64,000 nt of DNA from Ascarosepion bandense (Eukaryota; Mollusca; Cephalopoda; Sepiida; Sepiidae). A program made the translations under genes and the position numbers. Where the stretch lies: positions 3,626,001-3,690,000 of the forward strand of contig JBBBDQ010000192.1 in the NCBI GenBank assembly GCA_037127315.1. Direction: 5' to 3'. Below, piece by piece: positions 45,030 through 55,330 of this stretch. The stretch's first letter is position 1. Each line of letters starts with the position of its first letter. Below the pieces are notes generated by a model. It did no database searches, was not told the DNA's origin, and was given only the letters and a program-made list of their open reading frames with translations.

Positions 45030-46020
45030 TTTAGAATTTAAAATTTAAGTGTTCACAAATTTCGCCCTATGGCGGCACTTACTAATGAATTCCTTTCTAA
45101 AATTCAAGAGTAGGTGCAGGTTTGGGTACTTTAATATTAGTATTTTTTCTTGCAGCCACAGATCGCACCTATCATGAAAATTCCTCGGAATTCGGGCTGA
45201 ACCTATCAATCTCCCACTAATTACTGGGTCCAGCCCTTCTTCCTTCATTTTCCAGAATCTGAAAGGGCTGTCTGGTATTTCTGACCTGGGTTCGAAAAAG
45301 AATACCTGTGATTGTAATATCTTTGCTTAAAAAGCCCCGCAGACATACCAATATAAGTCCGGTAATTTTTCTTGTTGGATGGTGAAATGTGAGCTTCATA
45401 AATTACCTGGGTGGATTTACATTTGGCCTCCACCGGGCAGGCATCCACTGAGCTACAATTGCATTCATTTAAAAAACAGGACCCAGAGTCAGTATTACAT
45501 AAATTCTTTAGAATTTGCCTATTATGAGAAGTTATAATGTTGTATATATTTAGGGTACAAGAGTAGCTAATTTTTAGTGTTCGTATTGAAAATTTTCGTA
45601 GAGGATTGCTGTTATTAAAATGTTTGTTTACTAATTTGAGAAAATATTTACCAATATTGATATTTTTTTTTTTACAGTATGGAGGGTTAAACCAAATTAT
45701 CTTTCTTTTTCTACAATTATTTTCATTTTTTGTATTAGATTATTCGGGGTCTATTGTAGGTTTTTTATACGTTAATTTGTTCTTAAATCCGCTTTTTTAA
45801 GGGCCTTGTTGTAAATATCTTTACTTTCATTGAAAGTTTTGATGTTTGATGATAAATGGTTAATCCTATTATTTACTATATTGAGTATCTGCTTTAAAAT
45901 ATTTTTTGGGTGATTGGATGAAATATTAATGCAAGTGGGAGAACTATTTTCTTTGAGAAAAGGCTGGTGGGATCCATCGTTTATATTAATGGTGATATCT
46001 AGATAGTTTACAACACACAC
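45030..46020 (-). pseudogene. Penelope-like element, family B, copy 2
   Basis: From 46020 leftward: VNYLDITININDGSHQPF, SNHPKNILKQILNIVNNRI, SKDIYNKALKKA (RT thumb). Then, after frame changes, the linker and CNCSSVDACPVEAKCKST with Cys residues. Then VIYEAHISPSNKKNYRTYIG and KQRYYNHRYSFSNP (GIY-YIG endonuclease, YIG present), and the tail DLWLQEKILILKYP...FISKCRH. The catalytic RT core is missing; the 5' end stops at a CA/AT microsatellite. Aligns part by part with copy 1 at 24.9-25.8 kb. Confidence 0.87.
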
Positions 46021-46064
46021 ACACACACATATATATATAAAGTGAGATAGACAGAGGCAAACAA

Positions 46065-46117
<53 letters not shown>
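46010..46117. repeat. (CA)n and (AT)n microsatellites
   Basis: (AC)n at 46010-46029, then AGACAGAGGCAAACAAGG, then (AT)n to 46116. The phrase CAGAGGC(A/G)AACAAGGATATA recurs at 46669-46690. Confidence 0.93.
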
Positions 46118-46120
<3 letters not shown>

Positions 46121-46195
46121 GAAGTAGTAGGAGGATTTGAACAATTATTAATTAAATCATCAAGCTTTATATTCGACCTCAACAGAAAGCAGAAA

Positions 46196-46242
46196 GCACT
46201 GGACGGCCGTTTCCTCCTCTATTTGGGACTCATCAGCAGTGC
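46196..46242 (-). ncRNA. Hammerhead ribozyme motif, left arm
   Basis: Minus strand: stem I GCACTG/CAGTGC (6 bp), CTGATGA, stem II GTCC/GGAG (the closing G-C pair is lost to G-G, 3 bp remain), loop CAAATAGA, GAAA, stem III palindrome CGGCCG, and a GUC cleavage site. The cleavage triplet and stem III are canonical, but stem II is damaged at the core-proximal pair, which usually lowers activity. Confidence 0.75.
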
Positions 46243-46328
46243 GCATCCACTACCAGGAATCGAACCCAGACAGTTGTGGTTGTTAAGCTGATGTTATACC
46301 AACTGTACCACGAAGAGGTAATGAATTA

Positions 46329-46390
46329 TACAGTTGGTATAACATCAGCTTAACAACCACAACTGTCTGGGTTCGATTCCTGGTAGTGGA
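46329..46390 (+). ncRNA. tRNA-like module upstream of hammerhead
   Basis: A-box-like TGGTATAACAT at 46335-46345. B box GGTTCGATTCC at 46370-46380 fits the pol III consensus exactly. A 5-bp T-arm with a 7-nt loop (46367-46371 with 46379-46383) is intact. The whole cloverleaf is not preserved, so it is a promoter-bearing relic, not a tRNA gene. The same module is present in the left arm on minus. Confidence 0.75.
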
Positions 46391-46393
46391 TGC

Positions 46394-46440
46394 GCACTGC
46401 TGATGAGTCCCAAATAGAGGACGAAACGGCCATCCAGTGC
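46394..46440 (+). ncRNA. Type I hammerhead ribozyme motif, right arm
   Basis: Stem I GCACTG (46394-46399) with CAGTGC (46435-46440), 6 bp perfect. CTGATGA at 46400-46406. Stem II GTCC/GGAC (46407-46410 with 46419-46422), 4 bp, loop CAAATAGA. GAAA at 46423-46426. Stem III CGGCCA, where the left arm has CGGCCG, so its palindrome is broken by one change. Cleavage triplet AUC, allowed under the NUH rule. The core string CTGATGAGTCCCAAATAG is that of the Schistosoma satellite hammerhead family as I recall it. Confidence 0.85.
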
Positions 46441-46483
46441 TTTCTGCATTCTGTTGAGGTCGAATATAAAGCTCGATGATTTA

Positions 46484-46557
<74 letters not shown>
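46484..46557. repeat. (AAT)n-(AT)n microsatellite
   Basis: Lies between inverted repeats 1 and 2. Confidence 0.95.
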
Positions 46558-46558
<1 letters not shown>

Positions 46559-46793
46559 GAGCAAATACACTCTATAGGTTGTTGGAGATTGAGTTCTCTC
46601 CTAAACGCACACACACACATTCATTATTTCTGCATAGTTATCCTGCTATTTAGTTTTTTAACAGATAAACAGAGGCGAACAAGGATATATATATATATAT
46701 AGCAGGATAACTATGCAGAAATAATGAATGTGTGTGTGTGCGTTTAGGAGAGAACTCTATCTCCAACAACCTATAGAGTGTATTTGCTCGTAT
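46555..46793. repeat. Inverted repeat 2: two 95-bp arms
   Basis: Arms 46555-46649 and 46699-46793 are reverse complements with one mismatch, including an equal-length CA/TG tract, around a 49-bp spacer that contains AACAAGGATATATA. No coding or ribozyme core found in these arms. Confidence 0.95.
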
Positions 46794-47828
46794 TAAGCAA
46801 AATAAATAAGTAAAGCGGATTAAAGTAAGAACAACATCAGTGATGGAAGTAAAAAAAAGACTATTATGATTCTGTCTAAACACCATAGTTTCATGGCCAT
46901 GCTAATCTAGGCGTTTTTACACAAATTAAAAAGCTACAGAAGAAACGGAATGAATGTTATTTTAAACTATTAGCCTGTAGATGATACAGAAATTAATTTT
47001 TTTTTTTTCATATTTTTAATTTGGATTAAATTCTAAATGAAAATAATTTTTAAATATTCTCGATACTATGTGCGTAAATCATTTGCTCGAAACTGTAAGA
47101 TCAAATATAAATCATGTTTGCATCATTTCCCGTAGGTCAAAGGATACTTTTTCATCATATATGAGATAATAGTGATGAGTGTTAGAAGAGTTTCCACGAG
47201 GAAAAAAAGATTAGCCCTCTTTATGCTATTGAGCATCATCTGCTGAAGGCGTTGTACAGCTTTTGATTGATGTTTTTTTTTGGTATATAAAATTTGGGTT
47301 TTACACAAGTATGTACAGTAAATTGAATTTTTAATTTATAACATTAAGTCAGTGACTATATCGACTAGAAGTTACTTTATAAGAAACGTATCGCGTTAAT
47401 TTTGTAGTTGTTTAGATATTATTTGGGGGGTTAAATGACGAGCGGTTACTTTTTATGATAAATAATATATTAATCAAAATATCTTTTAAATACATCTTTT
47501 CGTTCGATCATTGCATCGAGAATTGTACTATGTCAAGTGATTGTCTCTCGAGACTTGGTAATTTAAATGACTCCAAAATGCTCCTTTCAGTTTAAGAAGT
47601 ACCTAATTTTTTAAGATTGTGATATGAAGATTTATTCGGTCTTAAAAAGAACCTGTATTACATAAATTATCAGTTTTTGAAGTTCCAGCTGCTTTATTCT
47701 TAAGTTTCCCTTATACCCAGAAATTCCTGAGAATCATACACACCTTTTTAAAAAAAAAATTTCGCCACTTCAAATTAGATACAAACATTGAGTTGACACA
47801 TATACTAAGATTAGAACGAGTTGCTTGC

Positions 47829-47916
<88 letters not shown>

Positions 47917-48404
47917 GCCCATTCTGAGAATACAAAACAATAAACGTTTCATATATTATCATTTTCTATTCTTGTGAAAGAGTGTGGCTAATTATATTAT
48001 GACCATGTTTAATATTGATTAAATTTTAAGAAAAATGATAAAATGAAAAATAGAAAGAAAGAGAAAAAGATAGAAGAAAAAATGACACGAAATGAGAAAG
48101 AAAGAGTAAGAAACTTGTTTCTCCACTCATTCCTTTTTATTAATCCTTCAATCTTTATGCGAAAACGTTTCTCGTCAACGCATATATTAAGACCTTGAAT
48201 ATGTTCTCGCTGTTTTCCAGCAGATGACGTTCCCAGAACTGCGTGTGTGTAGTAGTCAGATGATAACGCATCTATAAGGAAGTACGAGAAGCAAGCTTGA
48301 AATTCAGTGTATGTCATTTCGCTGAACTGTAAATAATTTTGTTTTTCAAAGCATTAAACATGTCGGATTTCTTTGTCTATATTTTTGAGATGAGGTAGTA
48401 TTTA
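46794..48404. other. Unassigned sequence
   Basis: (ATCT)n at 47828-47916. 47195-47250 contains ATGCT-CAAT/ATTG-AGCAT hairpin sequence and no gene. A minus open stretch at 48009-48317 is not recognised. Confidence 0.4.
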
Positions 48405-48490
48405 CAGTATTTACATTATTCGGACTATTGTCTTCATCTTTGTTGCCATTTGTACGACGTTTCGGTCGTTGTACGTTCTGGCATTTATTA
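48405..48490 (-). repeat. Repeat R, tail fragment (copy 4)
   Basis: Minus orientation: ATTATTCGGACTATTGTC, TTCATCTTTGTTGCC, and hairpin GTACGAC-...-GTTGTAC. Directly joined to the family A fragment that follows. Confidence 0.82.
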
Positions 48491-48760
48491 CAATCACTAA
48501 AGATAAAGCTACATGAACATCGCAAGGCTGTAACACGAGGGGAGATAAAAAAAAATAAGGCGTACCTGACCAAATATGAAGGGAGAAAAGGAATCACCTC
48601 CCCCCTATGAGATGAAGTTGAAATAATAGAGATAGAACGTCACTGGAAACTACGTAAACTTAAGGAATCAGCTAATATGCTAGGTTACAAAAATCTCCTA
48701 AGTCGACCAAACATAGAGATGAACACAAACCAGTAATACGGAATGCCAGAGAAAATCATT
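48491..48760 (+). pseudogene. Penelope-like element, family A, endonuclease end
   Basis: KLHEHRKAVTRGEI, then EIERHWKLRKLKESANMLGY and LLSRPNIEMNT, the C-terminal part of the GIY-YIG endonuclease seen also at 38.4-38.6 kb. One stop (TGA) near 48608. 5'-truncated; upstream is repeat R in inverted orientation. Confidence 0.82.
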
Positions 48761-48924
48761 AGTGTCAAAATTGCAATATGATCTCTGGGAAAAAAATACT
48801 AGAGAAAACCATTAACATCAAAAAATACTAGAGAAAACCATTAAGATAAAAAAAATTGTAATATGAACTCTGGTAAAAAAGGGATCCTGGACATTAGGTT
48901 TATAAGTCCCCAAAATTCAGTTGT
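48761..48924. repeat. Short nested duplications after family A
   Basis: AAATACTAGAGAAAACCATTAA occurs twice in tandem (about 48795 and 48824), flanked by two copies of TTG(C/T)AATATGA.CTCTGG. Confidence 0.75.
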
Positions 48925-49190
48925 TCTTGTCCTTAAGGATACATGGTTAGTTCTTGTAACTTGACTCAAAGAGTTGTGAGTTCAATATCAGGCTACAGCA
49001 GTGGTGAACAAGTAACTTAATGGGTTAGAGGGAGATAATTCATGACTACCAAAGTGCTCTAGGCAAGGAATAAGAATGATATATCCCAGTGACTACAATA
49101 AAGACGAAGACCAGAGCATACACATGCCAAAACGTCGTACAAATGGCAACAAACATGAGGACAATAATCCGAATAATGTAAATGCTGTAA
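48925..49190 (+). repeat. Repeat R, copy 5
   Basis: GGATACATGGTTAGTTC, AAGAGTTGTGAGTTCAATATC, AACGTCGTACAAATGGCAAC, GAGGACAATAATCCGAATAA, then TGTAAATGCTGTAAA, then the mariner fragment. Confidence 0.85.
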
Positions 49191-49563
49191 AAGTCGGATT
49201 TCGTGCCAAAGAAAGTGTATTTGAGGGGACTTTTACTGCGACCATGCTCTGTCGGAAACAACATGCAGAGATTGGTTTAGACGCTTAAAAAATAATGATT
49301 TTAATGTTGAAGATAAAGAACGCTTTGGCGCACCGAAAAAGTTTTAATACGTAAAATTGGAGGCATTACTTCATTAAGACTCATGTCAGGCACAAGCTAA
49401 ACTTGCAGAATCATTAGGAGTTGATTATACAACAGTTTCGAAACGTCTGAAAGCATTAGGAATAATTCAAAAGCAAGGTCACGCACGGTTAGAAGACAAG
49501 AGACGTCGAACGGCTTCTTGTCACATGTGAACAGCTGCTTCAACGACAGTATAGGAAAGTTTT
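49191..49563 (+). pseudogene. mariner transposase N-terminal fragment
   Basis: DNA-binding half of a mariner transposase: NNDFNVEDKERFGAPKKF, a break, then AQAKLAESLGVDYTTVSKRL (helix-turn-helix), then KALGIIQKQG and the TCEQLLQRQYRKV-like segment in another frame. No catalytic domain follows. Complements, but is not the same copy as, the C-terminal piece at 5.7 kb. Confidence 0.85.
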
Positions 49564-49882
49564 ACTTTATTTTAAATTTTAAAATTTTAATTTTTTTTAT
49601 CTATATGTAATTTGTGAATATTTCAGTTTTTGCGTTTCATGAATTACGCCCCTTTATTTTCTTTTCCCTGCATTTTTAATATTTTTTATTTTTTATTTTA
49701 ATTCTAATTTTTAAATTTAAATTTAAAATTCTTATTTGCATGTAACATTAGAATATTTAAATTTTTAATCCAATCAGTATCAAAAATCAAAAATCAGTAA
49801 CTTAACTTTATAAAAAGATTTAATTCTCATGAACATCGAGTGAATTTCAATTCAAATCTATTAAACTCTCAGTTTGAAACAT
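49564..49882. other. AT-rich unassigned sequence
   Basis: TTTAAATTTAAA-type low complexity; nothing recognised. Confidence 0.5.
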
Positions 49883-49923
49883 GCACCTGATGGTTGCATA
49901 ACGTATGAAACTCCGAGTCGTGC
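49883..49923 (+). ncRNA. Degenerate hammerhead-like module, copy 2
   Basis: GCAC then CTGATGG (one change from CTGATGA), a CATA/TATG hairpin, GAAA overlap, CTCCGAG, TC, then GTGC pairing perfectly with GCAC. Stem II shares its last G with GAAA, which is not canonical. Confidence 0.4.
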
Positions 49924-50284
49924 CATAGACGTAGGATAATATATACTGGCTGGCTGGCTACTCGTATGCAAGGAAACCCGTCTACCAGGGCGGTTAGCTT
50001 ATCCCCATCGCCGATGCCTGCCCACCTGTAATTTATACTGAAACTATGTTGAGCAGACCTTAGTTACAGTTTCTGGGGGCGTATTAACTAACAGTCGGAA
50101 CAAGGCCAGTACGCTCAAATCCTCGGCCACAATGACCTTCAACTTCGCCTTAGCTCCACCAAATAGTTCCGTCGACCCAATTTCACTCACAAGGCTTTTA
50201 AGACATTTTCCAAAGGTGCTACACACTGAGTTCGCTTTCTCCAGACCGATAACATCAAGGTAAATTGATCATGGTAACATTCTT
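49924..50284. other. Unassigned, moderately GC sequence
   Basis: A minus open frame at 50044-50226 has no family I recognise. Its base composition is unlike its AT-rich surroundings, so it may be part of a retroelement. Confidence 0.35.
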
Positions 50285-50340
50285 GATAAATCGACCATGG
50301 TGGAGTTCGAACGTTCTAACCACTCAACCACGTTACCATT
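50285..50340 (-). pseudogene. tRNA-like relic with A and B boxes almost adjacent
   Basis: Minus strand: TGGTTGAGTGG fits the A box and CGTTCGAACTCC the B box, but only a few bases separate them, so the middle is deleted. Confidence 0.55.
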
Positions 50341-50497
50341 TTCTTTTCTTCTGGGAGTAAATTATATCTAAATTGTCTAAATGTTTTATATGCCCGAGCG
50401 TTTTCGACTATATTTTTAGCCATTATCAAGGATGAAATTTAATTTTACTTTTAAATGAATGCATGGATGGTTCAATGTATGTATCAAGAGTCTTTTA

Positions 50498-51290
50498 TAA
50501 TCATTTCACCTCAAGCAACGCAGAACTTCAACTGGTGCGAAGGGGGTTCCATAAGCGGTAAGTGGTGAGGAAGAGGAACAGGTTACAGGGGGTGTCAGAG
50601 AATGGAAAAGAAAAGGATGAGAACACTGGTGTGAAGAGAGCATGAGAATAGAGTGGAAAGGGAGAAGAACATGATACAGGAGTTGTCAGGGAAAGGATGC
50701 GAATCAAGGAGATAAGAGATGGTAATTGACATTGCATTTAAATTATTTAAATTCGCTAGTCTAATAGCTCGAGCAAATTCATGCATAGAGGCACCTGGGA
50801 GCTAAGCTTATCAGAGCAGAAGTCGTGAATGTATTTGTAGAAGAGACGGAGAGAAGCCACATTACGTCGGTAAGAAAGTAACTGGAGTTGAGCCACCAGA
50901 GGGATCAATTACATTACAGATTCTCCGTTGAATTTTTTCAAGAATCCCGAGGTGAATAGCAGGGGCATACGACCAGATGTGACAGCAATATTCAATGCTC
51001 AGGCAGAAGGTAGATTTATATTATATTTACAATATGGATTCAGACGAGAAAAACTTCCAGCTCCTACACAGCAGATTTAGCTATGAATTCAATATAGTCA
51101 TTCTACTTTGGCCGAGAGAATAGGCTGAGGAGGCCCAGTGTTTTGCTTTCAGGGAGACTAGCCTGATCCATGCTGATGAGGGGTAGGAGCGATTGTCTAT
51201 GGTGGTTAAAGGATAGCACCTTAGTTTTAGAAGCATTAAAATTTACGAGTCCAGTTCACCACATTTATACGAATGTTTTATTTTCCAAAT
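50498..51290 (-). mobile_element. LINE 3' end (Jockey/CR1-like), copy C
   Basis: Matches the copy at 34.0 kb in order (TTTCACCTCAAGCAACGC; GAAGAGACGGAGAGAAGCC; CAGCAATATTCAATGC) and extends about 300 bp further toward the 5' end (GGAGACTAGCCTGATCCATG). Minus strand; coding frame destroyed. Confidence 0.87.
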
Positions 51291-51483
51291 ACGGTCAGCA
51301 TATTGTAGCCGTGTTTATTGTTGATATTATTAAGTGTTTGCGTTTTCTAGTTTATAAATAAAGAAGAAAATTACAAGAACACATGAAAAATTAAATAAAA
51401 CACCTAACCGCATTGCTTTATCTTAATGAAACTTGTATAAAAAAAGGATATATATAAAGATATGTGTGTGTGCGCGCGTGTGC

Positions 51484-51547
<64 letters not shown>

Positions 51548-52729
51548 AATTTGCGTACGCATAAAATTTATTTTCGTTTAGTCATTGACTTACACGTTTC
51601 GTTTAGTCATTGACTTACACACACAGAGGCACACACACACACACACACACAGGGACAAGTCTGGAGAATATGAATTGTTAAGCAGGACCTCTATGTCTAG
51701 CAATGCTCTTGCCGGATGGTTGGTGAAGTATGCTTTATCAAGAGAAACCTCTTTCTATTGAACACCGTTGGCCAAAATGTTTGCATCATTTGAATCCACC
51801 GTTCCAGATTACGGGACAATATGATTCTGCCAGAGTAAGTAGATCGCAAAAAGGTCGTAATGAAGTAATCCATTATTGCATTACTCAGTGATCAAGAAGA
51901 TCTTTTTAAGGTGAAGATTTATCATTGGGAACATTGAAAAGAAGAAAATTTGTCTTCAAAGGAAAGCGTTTCTCATTATTATGCAGAAACAACTTTTCAT
52001 CAACCATAAGCCTACGATCAAGTGTAAAAACAAACATAAACAAGTGTGAAATCAAATAAACTGGCGATCATCAGTCAAATCACGGAGAATCCACTTCTGA
52101 ATTTTCTTTGTTGATTGATGACAAATGCCTTTTGGCCATTGCATGGGCTGCTCCCAACTTTAAGTGTTTGTTTCAGGATGAGCCTCCATGGCTGCTCACA
52201 GCTCTTTATTGTCGAGTGACGATTTGCGATCACGTCCAGACTCAATTTTATAGATTCAAATCACCAAAAGCCATTTTAAAACGAACGTAATACAATCCAT
52301 TGTGAAGCTAACTTCCGTCTCCATGTGCTGTTGACGTTGCTAATGGCTTCGTAGTGCAATGGTCTTGTTTGAACCCAAGGAGAATAATAACAAAAAATTG
52401 TGTTTATTCATTTTTGCTATAAGAAATATTTAAATTAAACCAGTAAAAAAATCAAACCAATATTCAAAGAGCAGACACATAACTTTCATATAATTTACAG
52501 GTACATATAAATTATCTAAAGATGTCCATAAATGATCTGTCGATGTATATACATGTATATACGTGAACTATTACTGTAGGTATAGAAGGGAATATGAGAA
52601 GAAAAACCGGATCAACTTAATATAGTGAAAAACGGTCATTTATTTTGCTCCAGCCTCATTGAATTCTCTCGAATGCTGCTGTCTCTTGTTTAAAGCTACG
52701 GAAGTGAGTCGTGTCGACTAAAAACAGTT
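51291..52729. other. Unassigned sequence with (GT)n
   Basis: (GT)n at 51462-51543 and a duplicated phrase TTTCGTTTAGTCATTGACTTACAC (51580 and 51598). A possible coding relic runs at 51720-52330 (plus) with phrases such as LLIDDKCLLAIAWAAPNF; I do not recognise it. Confidence 0.4.
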
Positions 52730-53190
52730 TCGCGACGAGAAAGGGGAAAGTAAAAAAAAGGGGGGGGTATACAGGTCAGCCCTGAAAGAAAGAAAGGAAG
52801 AAAGAAAGAAATTAGAAACGAAAAGAAAAAGAAAGAAAGGAGAAAAATAACGGGAGGGAGACAAGAAAGAAACAACACGACAAATAAAAAAAAGCAAAAG
52901 TATGAACAAGAGAAAGAAAATAGAAAAAACATTTTTTGAAAATGATAAAGAGGCAATTATCACGGAAAAATTCTATAAAAAGCTATAAAAGAATAACAAT
53001 AAATAAATAAATAAATAAAGAAAGAAAGAAAGAAAGAAAGAAAGAAAAATAACGAAACATGAGAGGTAAAAAGTAAAAAATGACAAAGAAAAACAAAGGA
53101 GTTAGGAGAGTGCAGGGAAGGGTGGATAGGAACGAAAAAAAAAAACGAAAGTGAGGAAGAAAAAAGAAAAAATGTGAGGAAAGAAAAAAT
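52730..53190. repeat. ~460-bp purine-rich tract
   Basis: The plus strand is almost all A and G (AGAAAGAAAGG, GGGGGGGG, then AAATAAAT and AAAG arrays). Long mirror-like purine tracts can form H-DNA. Confidence 0.9.
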
Positions 53191-53294
53191 GGATGTCAAA
53201 AAGTTCTCTACCCAACCAAGAACGGATTCCAAAAATGCCAACCTTTGTTCAGAATTTAGGAAGAAGGATGAGTTGAGAAATTATCAGCACCCCT

Positions 53295-54790
53295 TGTATA
53301 TTTATACTTCGTTTTTTTCTTTTATGTACTTTGTCTCTTCAGAACGTAGGCAATCATGGCCCTCCATGTTTTCTTGTCCCTTGTGGCTCTTTATAACTTT
53401 TGTCTTTTTGTCGTTTCTCCCAAACTGTGTCCTGGCATTCATTTGCTCAATCCCATTAAGTATGCTACGCTCAGCTTTCCTCTGTCCGTCTTTCCCACTA
53501 TCCACCTTGTGAGTATCAGATTTTCTAAGCCCTCTTTCTTCATTATGCGTTCCAGGAATTTAAACTGCCTCTTCCTGATGTGAAGTATAAGTTTCCTTTT
53601 TAGTTCTATTCTCTCCAAACCCTCGCGTTTCTCACATGCTCGGCCCATGGTATTCTAAGCATCCTTCTGTAGAACCACATTTCTGTTACTTTGCATTTCT
53701 TCTTCATTTTTGAGGAGATTGTCCAACATTCGTTGCCATACAGGAGGATATATATCACCTAACAATTCAGTACTCTATTCTTTGTTTCTAACAGCTTGAT
53801 TTTAGTATTTCTGACCAGCAATTTACATTTTGAATATCTCTTTTTGCTGATGACCATTCATTTTGTCTTCTTGTAGTTTATGTTTAGTCCTTTCTTCTCG
53901 TTTTCTATCCAGCGCTACATTCTGTAAGAGTATTTGCAGTTTCTTTTCCGTGTCTTCTATAAACATTATGTAATCTGCATATTTTATATTGTTAAGATTG
54001 TGGCCGCCAATGATGAATCCTGGCAGGGTTTCTAGTTCTTGCAGAATTGCCTCGCTGTATAGGTTTAATAAATCCGGTGAGAAGACACATCCTTGTCTTA
54101 CACAGTTTTCTATTTTTGTATATATGCTGAACTCATTTCCTGTCTTTATGCGGGCAGTTTGCTGTCAGTATGGATTCTTGATTATTCTAATGTCTTTCCT
54201 GAATATGTGATGGTTGCTGAGCAGCTCTAACTGATCTTTGTTATGTCGAACGCCTTTGCGTTGTCTAAAATTACCTAAATACGTTCTTCTGCGTTGGCAC
54301 TGCTCTGAACATTATTATCGCGTTTCTTGTTCTTGTCTTTGACTAATTCGTACTGTTCTTGTTCTACCTCTGATCTGATTCTGTTCCACGTTCTATTCAT
54401 CAGAATCTGGATGATAAATTTTGATATATGGCTCATTAGGATGATTGTCTGCTGGGGGTTGCATTCGCTTGTTCCTGGTTTTTAGATAGTGCTATAAAAA
54501 TATATCTACTTAAGTTTTCTGGCATATCATATGTAGATTTCATTTATTATTTCTGTAATCTATGCGAAAATCGCTTAATGCTACCAGCATCTGTGTTACA
54601 ATTCCGTCTGGCCTTACCTCTTTGTTTTTGTTCAGTTTGGTTAGTACAGCTTCCATTTCATTTCTATTATTTCCAACCCGTCGGTATTTCTGCGTATTGC
54701 TGAATATGCTGATGAGCTTGTCTTTTCTCTTGTTAGTTCTCTTAATTTTTATGGATATTTCCTTGATTTGCCCAGGGGCCAACATGAAAA
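53295..54790 (-). pseudogene. RTE-like LINE reverse transcriptase, copy 2
   Basis: From 54790 leftward: NRNEMEAVLTKLNKNKEVRPDGIVTQML (RT motif 1 region), MNRT near 54390, CVFSPDLL and [17 protein letters not shown], where YADD is YADY (53970-53981). Then the C-terminal zone with LILHIRKRQFKFLERIMKKEGLENL and the end KGQENMEGHDCLRSEETK at 53302-53400. Broken by several frameshifts. The same family as 17.3-18.5 kb; this copy keeps more of the 5' RT but is more eroded. Confidence 0.88.
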
Positions 54791-54879
54791 AAAAGCAAAT
54801 GGTCGATAATATTAAAAATATACTTATATTATTGGTACTATAATATTAACATTAAAAACATGCTGTTCAGCAGCAGCTA

Positions 54880-55330
54880 ATCGATATGATAGACATTTGA
54901 ACAATATACAAGACTTGAAAAAAGAATTGCTTCATAATTAACTTGAAGTCAATGATCTTCGGGAATAGAATGTCATTTTTCATGTACATGAGTGAAAGCC
55001 AGTTCAAACAATGCTGCCCCATTGTGCCCCATTGTGCTACGATTGTGCAGATTATTTATAAGTTTCATTCTTGAAAAAGAACGTTCTCTCTCCTGTACAC
55101 TTGGCGACCATCATGCACATGAACATTCTGAGTTCAATTTCAATATTCAGGAATACATATTTCAAATTGTTTGAAATTATTTTTCTGGACAGTGCATGAA
55201 GAGTCTCATAATTTTCATAAAGAGCTATGTAGTGCTTGAGATGCTCACTTTTATTTAAAAGCCATCATAATCCAGGTCTTTGTGATACATTTTAGCCAGA
55301 TGTTCACCCTTTTTCTTTAGTGATTCAGAA
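54880..55330 (-). pseudogene. hAT-family transposase C-terminal (dimerisation) fragment
   Basis: The minus strand shows KGEHLAKMYHKDLDYDGF, then the hAT dimerisation signature EIELRMFMCMMVAKCTGERT (compare the usual A.ERSFS.L pattern). After that, frameshifted remnants of the KLIKNYLRST and following region. No DDE core seen. It may derive from a hAT transposon or a transposase-derived gene copy; stops argue for a dead fragment. Confidence 0.7.

Larger units (their letters stand above)
46144..46492. repeat. Inverted repeat 1: two 164-bp arms with tRNA-like plus hammerhead modules
   Basis: Arms 46144-46307 and 46329-46492 are reverse complements differing at about four positions, with a 21-bp spacer. 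Each arm contains a tRNA-like module and a hammerhead motif, so the two ribozymes lie on opposite strands. The outer ends run into AAT/ATT repeats. Confidence 0.95.

Noticed and set aside
47205..47250. Minus-strand CAGATGA with ATGCT/AGCAT hairpin then TAAA as a hammerhead relic
   Set aside because: Both core halves have a mismatch and no stem I or cleavage triplet is visible.
51170..51205. CTGATGAGG as a hammerhead core
   Set aside because: No GAAA or pairing stems follow, and the segment is part of a LINE that matches other copies.
54700..54730. CTGATGAGC near 54711 as a hammerhead core
   Set aside because: Lies in the coding strand complement of the RTE RT; no GAAA at the right distance.
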